Of a stretch of DNA of 39,958 nt, positions 33,677 through 39,958 are shown one piece after another (position 1 is the stretch's first letter; the number at the start of each line of letters is the position of its first letter). A program made the translations under genes and the position numbers. Origin of the DNA: an uncultured Prolixibacteraceae bacterium (GTDB taxonomy: Bacteria; Bacteroidota; Bacteroidia; Bacteroidales; Prolixibacteraceae); assembly GCA_913063265.1 (NCBI GenBank), contig CAJXZG010000047.1, forward strand, positions 1 to 39,958, read 5' to 3'. Below the pieces are notes generated by a model. It was not told the DNA's origin. It did not search any database and saw only the letters and a program-made list of their open reading frames with translations.

Positions 33677-34714
33677 ATGAAACAAGTTATTTTAACCGGA
33701 ATTAAGAAAATGGCAATGACCAATATAGTGGATCCGGAAATTCTTGATCCCAACGAGGTGAAAATTAAATTAGCCACAATCGGGGTTTGCGGTTCTGATA
33801 TTCATTATTATGCCGAAGGAAAAATTGGAACACAGGTGGTGAGTTATCCTTTTCCTGTTGGTCATGAATGTTCTGGTTTTATAGCCGAAATTGGTAAAAA
33901 TGTTTCAAACGTAAAGGTAGGTGATTTAGTGGTTGTTGATCCGGCAGTTCATTGTGGAGAATGTGATCAGTGTTTATCGGGGAGGCCTCATACCTGCAGA
34001 AATAACAAATTTCTGGGATGTCCTGGTCAGTTGGATGGATGCTTGTCAGAATACATAGTTATGCCTGATTTTACATGTTTTCCGGTAACAGGCAAAATGA
34101 ATCAAACAGAAGCGGCGCTGATTGAACCTTTAACAATTGGTGTATATAGCGTGAATCTTGCAGAATTCAGGAATAACAAAATTTCAGCAGGTATTTTTGG
34201 TGCAGGCCCAATTGGTTTGAGTATTCTGTTTAAATTACTTGCTGATGGAGTAGTGGATATAACAATGATAGAACCCCTTGAATACCGATTAAAAAAGGCA
34301 AAAGAAATTGGGGCGAAATATTTAATTAATCCTGAAAAAGAAATTGTTGAGCAAAAAGTTAATTTGATTCATGATCTTTTGCTAGATGTTGTTTTTGAAG
34401 CCAGCGGAGAACAGGAAGCGGTTAGCAATGCAGTTAAAATTCTTAAACCCGGCGGTAAACTCGTTTTGGTAGGAATACCTCCTGAAGCAAAATATATATT
34501 CAACATGGATTTAATGCGGAGAAAGGAAATTACTGTTATCAATGTACGCAGGCAAAATCATTGTGTTGAAGAAGCCATTGAATTGGTTACTTCAGGAAAA
34601 ATTGATATTGAAAAAATGGTCACTCATAACTTTTCATTGGAGGAAACTCCAAAGGCTTTTGATATTGTTGAAGCGTATAAGGATGGAGCCATAAAAGCGA
34701 TGATAAATTTGTAA
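33677..34714 (+). CDS. Zinc-dependent medium-chain alcohol/polyol dehydrogenase
   Basis: The length (345 aa) and motifs fit the sorbitol/xylitol/threonine dehydrogenase branch of the MDR family. Catalytic zinc ligands are Cys38 and His63-Glu64 (GVCGSD, GHECSG). The structural zinc site is Cys93, Cys96, Cys99, Cys107. The NAD(P) Rossmann motif is GIFGAGPIGLS (about 173-183). Glu150 (ALIEPL) is the usual second-shell ligand. It probably oxidises a secondary alcohol of a polyol or sugar acid. It is convergent with gnd and closed by a strong shared terminator; no sugar transporter is adjacent. The exact substrate is unknown. Confidence 0.92.
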   Translation: MKQVILTGIKKMAMTNIVDPEILDPNEVKIKLATIGVCGSDIHYYAEGKIGTQVVSYPFPVGHECSGFIAEIGKNVSNVKVGDLVVVDPAVHCGECDQCLSGRPHTCRNNKFLGCPGQLDGCLSEYIVMPDFTCFPVTGKMNQTEAALIEPLTIGVYSVNLAEFRNNKISAGIFGAGPIGLSILFKLLADGVVDITMIEPLEYRLKKAKEIGAKYLINPEKEIVEQKVNLIHDLLLDVVFEASGEQEAVSNAVKILKPGGKLVLVGIPPEAKYIFNMDLMRRKEITVINVRRQNHCVEEAIELVTSGKIDIEKMVTHNFSLEETPKAFDIVEAYKDGAIKAMINL

Positions 34715-34735
34715 GATTTTAAAGATTTATGACAT

Positions 34736-34766
34736 AAAAAACCGGAGTAATTTACTCCGGTTTTTT
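34736..34766. terminator. Bidirectional terminator between the dehydrogenase and gnd
   Basis: A 14-base stem AAAAAACCGGAGTA (34736-34749) pairs with 34753-34766 around ATT. T runs follow on both strands, ending the dehydrogenase transcript and the gnd operon. Confidence 0.95.
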
Positions 34767-34785
34767 GTTATCCTAATATTTAATT

Positions 34786-36240
34786 TTAAACGTTGTAAGT
34801 TGAAGACGCAGTATCTCCTCCGCGTCCGGTCCAGTTGGTATGGAAGAATTCTCCACGTGGTTTGTCTGTTCTTTCGTAGGTATGAGCACCAAAATAATCA
34901 CGTTGTGCCTGTAATAAATTAGCAGGTAAACGTTCACTTCGGAATCCGTCGAAATAGCATAACGCAGATGTCAAGGCAGGAACAGGAATTCCATTTTCCA
35001 TGGCGGTAGCACAAACACTTCTCCAGCCTGCTTGAGCAGCTTCAACTTTTTCTTTGAAGAATGGATCAAGCAATAAATTGGATAATTCAGGATTTTTGTC
35101 AAATGCATTTTTAATATCTCCAAGGAAAACTGAACGAATGATACAACCTCCGCGCCACATTAATGCAATTCCACCATAATTAAGGTTCCAATCGTATTCT
35201 TTGGCAGCTTCCATCATCAGGTTATAACCCTGAGCATATGAAATGATTTTAGCGCCAAGTAATGCACTTTCAATATCATTTATAAATTGTTTTTTATCTC
35301 CTTTAAATTCAGCAGTTGGTCCGTTAAGGGCTTTTGAGGCCTCAACACGTAAATCTTTTTGTGCTGAAAGACAACGTGCAAAAACAGATTCTCCGATTAA
35401 TGTTAAAGGAATGCCCAAATCTAGTGCAGCAACACCTGTCCACTTTCCTGTACCTTTTTGTCCGGCTGTATCAAGTATAAAATCAACAGTTTCTTCACCA
35501 TTCTCATCCTTGTATCCCAGAATATCGCGTGTGATTTCAATCAGATAACTATCCAGAATTCCTTCATTCCATTTTTTGAAAACCTCGTGCATTTCATCAT
35601 TACTCATACCCAGTAATTCTTTCATTAACTGATAAGCCTCAGTAATAATTTGCATATCTCCATATTCGATACCGTTATGAACCATTTTTACAAAGTGTCC
35701 GGCACCACCTTCGCCTACCCAGTCGCAGCATGGAGAGCCATCTTCTACTTTAGCTGAAATCGATTGAAAAATATCCTTTACATGTGGCCATGCTACAGGA
35801 GAGCCACCTGGCATAATGGAAGGCCCAAGAAGGGCTCCCTCTTCACCACCGGAAACACCGGTTCCAATGTATAGAAAACCTTTACTCTCTACGTATTCCG
35901 TTCTTCGTACTGTGTCCGGAAAATGGGAATTACCACCGTCAATAATAATATCGCCCGGCTCAAGGTGAGGCATGATTAGCTCGATAAAATCATCAACAGG
36001 TTTTCCTGCTTTTACGAGCATCATCACTTTTCTTGGCCGCTCAAGTGAAGCACATAACTCTTCAATTGAATGCGCTCCAATAAAGTTTTTTCCTTTCCCC
36101 CGACCATTAATAAAATCGTCGACTTTTGAAACAGTTCTGTTAAACACACCAACAGTAAATCCTTTACTTTCCATATTCAATACCAGGTTTTCGCCCATCA
36201 CGGCTAACCCGATTAGTCCAATGTCTGCCAGTTTTTTCAT
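34786..36240 (-). CDS. gnd: 6-phosphogluconate dehydrogenase (decarboxylating)
   Basis: Full-length (484 aa). N-terminal Rossmann motif GLAVMGENL with FNRTVSK, where the Arg favours NADP; IDGGNSHFPDT, GTGVSGGEEGALLGPSIMPGG and FVKMVHNGIEYGDMQ (catalytic Lys and substrate His/Asn) and ILDTAGQKGTGKWT confirm the family. It converts 6-phosphogluconate to ribulose 5-phosphate, CO2 and NADPH in the pentose phosphate pathway. It is the last gene of the - strand run after pdxB (22-base gap). The usual partners zwf and pgl are not in the window. Confidence 0.97.
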   Translation of the reverse strand: MKKLADIGLIGLAVMGENLVLNMESKGFTVGVFNRTVSKVDDFINGRGKGKNFIGAHSIEELCASLERPRKVMMLVKAGKPVDDFIELIMPHLEPGDIIIDGGNSHFPDTVRRTEYVESKGFLYIGTGVSGGEEGALLGPSIMPGGSPVAWPHVKDIFQSISAKVEDGSPCCDWVGEGGAGHFVKMVHNGIEYGDMQIITEAYQLMKELLGMSNDEMHEVFKKWNEGILDSYLIEITRDILGYKDENGEETVDFILDTAGQKGTGKWTGVAALDLGIPLTLIGESVFARCLSAQKDLRVEASKALNGPTAEFKGDKKQFINDIESALLGAKIISYAQGYNLMMEAAKEYDWNLNYGGIALMWRGGCIIRSVFLGDIKNAFDKNPELSNLLLDPFFKEKVEAAQAGWRSVCATAMENGIPVPALTSALCYFDGFRSERLPANLLQAQRDYFGAHTYERTDKPRGEFFHTNWTGRGGDTASSTYNV

Positions 36241-36262
36241 TTTATTTTTTTAAGATTTTAAA

Positions 36263-37399
36263 TTATGATTTTTGTATTTCAATTTTAAATCCAAGATTAT
36301 GTAATTTATCTAATGTTTCTTTTTTAATGTTCTTTGCTATTATCGTAAATGAATCAAATTCTCTTCTTACAGGATAGTCTCCTCTTTGTCTTTCAAAAAG
36401 CGAAGGATTTTCCCTCAGATTATAATCATCAGATTCTATATCATATGTAGATAAAATTGCTTCAGCGAGAATCGAATATTCGCGCCTCTGGTCACCGTCA
36501 ATTTCAATTATGGCATTCTCAGGCAGTTCAATTTTTAATGGTACCCATTCATCCATCCCAAGTTTAAAATACCTGCTGATTGCCTGAACACTCATTTTTG
36601 TACCATTTGCCTTTCCATCTTTGGAGTATCCTGCAATATGAGGTGTTCCATATTCTGTCAATTCCAATAAATCCAGATTTATGTTGGGTTCATTTTCCCA
36701 ACAATCTAAAATAATTCCTGAAATGAGATTTGTTTTTTTTGCGTTTAATATATCTTCTGACTTAAATATTTCACCCCGGCAAGAATTTATTATCAGCGGT
36801 TGTTTTTTTAGCTTCTTTAAAAATTGTTCATCTACCATATGAAATGTTGCATCAGTTCCATCCATATTTAATGGTACATGAAATGTGATTATATCTGCCT
36901 CCTCCTGTATGGTTTTTACAGATACAAAATCATTGGAACCTTCCCGACGCTCACGTGGGGGATCATTTAGCAAAACTTTCATTCCAAGTGTTGAGCAGGT
37001 CTTTGCCACTCTTGACCCCACCTGTCCAACTCCTATAATTCCAATCGTTTTACCGGCAAGGTCAGTTCTTTTTCGCATTGACCATGAAAAAAGTGCTGAA
37101 GTAATATATTGATTTACACTTTCGGCATTGCACCCCGGTGCGTTTGTCCATTCTATTCCTGCCTGTTTACAATAATCAGTATCAATATGGTCAAATCCGA
37201 TAGTTGCTGTAGCGATAAACTTTACTGAAGAATTTTTCAGAAGTTTTTCGTTACAGAAAGTTCGTGTGCGTGTAATTATAGCATCAGCATCCATAACAAT
37301 TTCAGGAGTTGTTTTACTGCCAGGCAAATAAACAACATCGGCCAGATGTTCAAAAGCTCCTTTAATATATGGTATTTTATCGTCTATAATTATCTTCAT
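36263..37399 (-). CDS. pdxB: Erythronate-4-phosphate dehydrogenase
   Basis: The 378-aa protein is a D-2-hydroxyacid dehydrogenase of the PdxB type: NAD motif GIIGVGQVGSRVAKTC (about 118-133), catalytic Arg in NSCRGEIF, a Glu in the WENEP segment, and His in GTPHIAGYSKDGKANGT. The C-terminal ~90-residue dimerisation domain distinguishes PdxB from generic 2-hydroxyacid dehydrogenases. It makes the 2-oxo precursor for pyridoxal phosphate. Its ATG overlaps the stop of the Gfo/Idh gene (ATGA), so translation is coupled. PdxB-like enzymes act on aldonate phosphates, fitting the sugar-acid neighbours. Confidence 0.93.
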   Translation of the reverse strand: MKIIIDDKIPYIKGAFEHLADVVYLPGSKTTPEIVMDADAIITRTRTFCNEKLLKNSSVKFIATATIGFDHIDTDYCKQAGIEWTNAPGCNAESVNQYITSALFSWSMRKRTDLAGKTIGIIGVGQVGSRVAKTCSTLGMKVLLNDPPRERREGSNDFVSVKTIQEEADIITFHVPLNMDGTDATFHMVDEQFLKKLKKQPLIINSCRGEIFKSEDILNAKKTNLISGIILDCWENEPNINLDLLELTEYGTPHIAGYSKDGKANGTKMSVQAISRYFKLGMDEWVPLKIELPENAIIEIDGDQRREYSILAEAILSTYDIESDDYNLRENPSLFERQRGDYPVRREFDSFTIIAKNIKKETLDKLHNLGFKIEIQKS

Positions 37400-38388
37400 T
37401 TTGAAACATAATAATTCTTTACAATTTCATCCAACACCCAACTTGTTCTTGCTGCTGATTTGCCTGAACTAATACATTTTTTGCCACCACGCAATTCATT
37501 GATTATTTGTTGCACAAGATTTTGCGAAATATGCTGCGGATTTGTAAACGAGAATTCCTGTTTTCCTTCTTCTGAAATTAAATTCACATTTCCATGATTA
37601 AAACACGGCAATGAAATTTCACCTTTTTCACCAATGATTTTAATTTCGTCTTTTTCAGCATTTTTATCCACTACAAAACACCAACTACCATTGCCGATGA
37701 CACCTGATTTGTGTTTCCAACTTGCCGAAACAGTATCTTCCGCCTGATACAATCCGGCACGATTTTCAGCAATCCCTTTTACATCGCGAACTTCACCAAA
37801 AATGAAGTCGAGATAATCAAACTGATGTGAAGCCAAATCAAAAAAATGGCCTCCTCCGCTTATCTCAGGAAATACCCTCCAGTTCATTTCCTTTTTTGTT
37901 TTTTTTCTCTCTGTTGCTTGTTTATACAATTGAACACTGACGATTAAAGGTTTGCCAATAGCACCGGTTTCAATTAAATTCTTTGTTTTCAAAAATGCAG
38001 GAAGTGCCCTGCGGTAATATGCTACCCATATTGGCATTCCGGTTTTCTCTGAAACCTGAAGCATTTCCTCACATTCAGAAAAATTCCTGGCCATTGGTTT
38101 TTCTACATACACAGGTTTGCCCGCTTTCATTAATTCTATGGCGTAATTAGCATGGGTGTCAGGAGGAGTGGCAATATAAACCGCATCGACATTTTTATCA
38201 TTAATTAATTCGAAAGCATCGGTATACCATTTTGGCACATTATGACGTTTGGCATAATCTTTTACTCTCTCTGGATTACGTCGCATAACTGCAACCAATT
38301 CAGAATGTTCAGATTTATAAAAAGCCGGGCCACTTTTCATTTCAGTAACATCACCCACACCGATTATTCCCCAACGTATATTTTTCAT
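37396..38388 (-). CDS. Gfo/Idh/MocA family oxidoreductase
   Basis: Length 330 aa. An N-terminal Rossmann fold starts RWGIIGVGDVTEMKSGPAF; the family EKP motif is in VYVEKPMARN (about 93-102) with the catalytic Lys; a GGGHFFDLASHQFDYLDFIFG segment (about 175-195) supplies the substrate-binding His. The C-terminal half is the usual alpha/beta domain. No signal peptide, so it is cytosolic, unlike the Tat-exported sugar-surface members. It probably oxidises or reduces a sugar, inositol or sugar acid with NAD(P). It overlaps pdxB by four bases and starts 50 bases after the LarA-like gene. Confidence 0.92.
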   Translation of the reverse strand: MKNIRWGIIGVGDVTEMKSGPAFYKSEHSELVAVMRRNPERVKDYAKRHNVPKWYTDAFELINDKNVDAVYIATPPDTHANYAIELMKAGKPVYVEKPMARNFSECEEMLQVSEKTGMPIWVAYYRRALPAFLKTKNLIETGAIGKPLIVSVQLYKQATERKKTKKEMNWRVFPEISGGGHFFDLASHQFDYLDFIFGEVRDVKGIAENRAGLYQAEDTVSASWKHKSGVIGNGSWCFVVDKNAEKDEIKIIGEKGEISLPCFNHGNVNLISEEGKQEFSFTNPQHISQNLVQQIINELRGGKKCISSGKSAARTSWVLDEIVKNYYVSK

Positions 38389-38438
38389 TATTAATTTGGT
38401 TTTCCTTTTTTCAAAGTATGCCGTATTTTTTCTTTTTC

Positions 38439-39725
38439 CTAATATTCAAATCTGTCTTTAAATGCCCAAAGCCCAATAGCAGGATTGGAAATGTAAAAAA
38501 TTTCTTCACCATCAGGCAGTTTATTAAAGCCATCTTTAAGTTTTTCCGGATTATATTTTGTTGTCATTTCATCAATATCGGCATATTTAAATCCAACACT
38601 TTCGATTTCTTCTTTAGTTAAGTTGCCTTTTGCTTTTCCGGGACAATATGTGATCTTAAAACGTCCTTCGGAAGAACCATGTATCAAATGTGCTGCAGCT
38701 CCGAGGTTACTTTTTAAATCCTCATTTTCTTCAACCATTTTAAGTGTATGAGGAGTTCCAAAATAACCGTATTTCCTGATTAGCCTGTCAATTTGTTTAT
38801 CTTCACCAAATTCAACAAGAGCAGGAGCAAGAACTATTAATTCTGCATCATCAGCCAATGCCATTCGTGTACGGTAAACACTTTTATTACCCAGCCAGGT
38901 GCTTTTAAATTCAGATGGATCAAGCCAAACCACTGCTTTCTGTATTGGTTTTTCAAGCATTTCGAAATTGACCTGCAGGGATAATTTTGCTGCTTTGTCA
39001 AAAACCTCAAAGTCATCACCTATAAATAGTCCGTAAGTTTGTAGCTTACCTTCATCATTTAAACCCACTACCGTTTGCACGTACACAATTGGCAATTCTT
39101 TTGCAAAATTTTCAGAAGCATAATTAAAAATTTTTCTGACCGGAGTATTTGCCCGCCCCATCATTTTTTCCATCCCGTAGGCAGCGCCGATAAAATGACT
39201 TTTGTTGATCCCCTCTGCACCTCCTGTTCCAACAAAAATATTTTTGTTGTAATTGGCCATTCCGACCACTTCATGAGGCACTACCTGACCGATGGAAAGA
39301 ATTAAATCAAAATTGCCTTCCACCAACAATTTATTTACCTGGGCGGGCCATGAATAATCTACTGCACCTTCCGAAACTTCTTTGATAAATTCTGCTGGCA
39401 CAGTACCTAAAGTAATAACATCATTTCTCCAGTCATGTTCCCGTATTAAATCGCCCGGCAAATTTCCAAACATGTGCGAAACCTGATCACCGGTCATTGG
39501 TGAGTGAGTTCCTAATGCAGGCAAAACATCTGTTAGTTTTTCTTTATAATATTCCCATGCAAATTCTGTGAGCTCTCCGGCACGAGAGGGTAGGCGGGTA
39601 TAGTCCGGAGGAATGGCCAGAACTTTATTCTTTTTTCCCATTTTTTCCAATGCTTCAAACAAACCCTGTTTAAGATCACCGGAAGAAAAAGAAGTATTTA
39701 TTGAACCTTTTTCGAAATATATCAT
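38439..39725 (-). CDS. LarA-family nickel-pincer racemase/epimerase homologue
   Basis: The 428-aa protein shows the LarA (DUF2088) fold and key residues: DYTR (Asp41, Arg44), LGTHSPM (His74), PHEVVGMANYNKNIFVG with His151 and the cofactor-linked Lys161, and NKSH (His177). In lactate racemase these bind a nickel-pincer nucleotide and move a hydride on a 2-hydroxy acid. The superfamily also contains malate racemases and gluconate/mannonate 2-epimerases. The sugar-acid context here favours an aldonate substrate over lactate; this is inference. No LarB/C/E cofactor genes are in the window; they would have to lie elsewhere. Confidence 0.88.
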   Translation of the reverse strand: MIYFEKGSINTSFSSGDLKQGLFEALEKMGKKNKVLAIPPDYTRLPSRAGELTEFAWEYYKEKLTDVLPALGTHSPMTGDQVSHMFGNLPGDLIREHDWRNDVITLGTVPAEFIKEVSEGAVDYSWPAQVNKLLVEGNFDLILSIGQVVPHEVVGMANYNKNIFVGTGGAEGINKSHFIGAAYGMEKMMGRANTPVRKIFNYASENFAKELPIVYVQTVVGLNDEGKLQTYGLFIGDDFEVFDKAAKLSLQVNFEMLEKPIQKAVVWLDPSEFKSTWLGNKSVYRTRMALADDAELIVLAPALVEFGEDKQIDRLIRKYGYFGTPHTLKMVEENEDLKSNLGAAAHLIHGSSEGRFKITYCPGKAKGNLTKEEIESVGFKYADIDEMTTKYNPEKLKDGFNKLPDGEEIFYISNPAIGLWAFKDRFEY

Positions 39726-39820
39726 TGCAGAAATTTAAGGACCAAAGCCCATTCTAATTTTAATTATATTACCGTATTAAATCACGAATCTGCCACAACC
39801 TCTTTTGAAGTAGGATTGAT

Positions 39821-39958
39821 TTACCTTTTTACCCTGGCATTTCCTTTCCAAATGCTCCACACCATTTCTTCATCAGCCGGTTGTGCATAATCTGTAAGGA
39901 AAGTAGTTGCCATAGCACCGGTTGCCCAGCCAAATTGTGGCCATTTTTCTGCATCCCA
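39821..39958 (-). CDS. C-terminal fragment, possibly PfkB-type sugar kinase (partial, runs off right edge)
   Basis: The last 45 residues of a gene enter from the right edge and stop with TAA (39821-39823). The sequence FGWATGAMATTFLTDYAQP...WKGNARVKR resembles the C-terminal helix and ARVxR ending of PfkB sugar kinases such as 2-keto-3-deoxygluconate kinase. Too little is visible to be sure. It lies 95 bases upstream of the LarA-like gene on the same strand. Confidence 0.45.
   Translation of the reverse strand, partial: WDAEKWPQFGWATGAMATTFLTDYAQPADEEMVWSIWKGNARVKR

Overview
The window looks like a chromosomal segment of a free-living or gut/sediment-type Bacteroidota (Bacteroidales/Marinilabiliales-like). 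The evidence is low GC with A-rich start regions, almost no Shine-Dalgarno sequences, promoters of the Bacteroidota form TTTG-N(18-21)-TAnnTTTG, and typical gene content: a DUF5916 protein, an LptD-like protein, MCE plus amidase genes, GH127/GH146/GH43 enzymes, and a three-gene biotin-dependent carboxylase. The species cannot be named from the sequence alone. No insertion sequence, phage gene or CRISPR array was seen.

Layout, left to right. (1) 1-2039: a possible tail of an outer-membrane barrel gene, then a membrane-anchored SGNH-hydrolase/TPR protein. (2) 2282-10749, + strand: a tight four-gene operon for arabinose-containing glycans: GH127, a small secreted zincin, a LamG/Ig/GH146 protein, and a GH43 lipoprotein with F5/8-type and LamG modules. 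It is visibly more GC-rich than its flanks. (3) 11153-14205: an AT-rich pair, an LGFP-repeat metallophosphoesterase without a signal peptide and a 103-aa orphan. (4) 14391-14570, - strand: tRNA-Leu(CAG), with a damaged partial copy of its 5' half invaded by a short palindrome. (5) 14629-20402, - strand: amidase, MCE protein, dnaA, EamA-type transporter, YigZ-family protein. (6) 20581-23867, + strand: LptD-like protein and RidA. (7) 24088-29015, - strand: rpsF-rpsR-rplI, and an acyl-CoA carboxylase operon (biotin carboxylase, biotin carrier, carboxyltransferase). (8) 29298-34714, + strand: DUF5916 outer-membrane protein, MATE exporter, zinc-dependent polyol/sugar dehydrogenase. (9) 34786-39958, - strand: a sugar-kinase-like fragment, a LarA-family nickel racemase/epimerase homologue, a Gfo/Idh/MocA oxidoreductase, pdxB and gnd.

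How the genes fit together. Region 2 is a dedicated beta-L-arabinofuranose/arabinan degradation operon without SusC/SusD or regulator genes inside this window. Regions 5 and 6 form an envelope-biogenesis neighbourhood (LptD, amidase, MCE). The amidase and the MCE protein end in visibly similar SPOR-like C-terminal domains, which suggests a functional link between septal peptidoglycan and lipid transport. Region 9 looks like a sugar-acid module feeding the pentose phosphate pathway, with pyridoxal-phosphate synthesis (pdxB) embedded in it.

The least explained parts are the metallophosphoesterase/orphan pair beside the tRNA, the palindrome-invaded tRNA copy, the zincin in the glycan operon, and the MCE/amidase shared domain.
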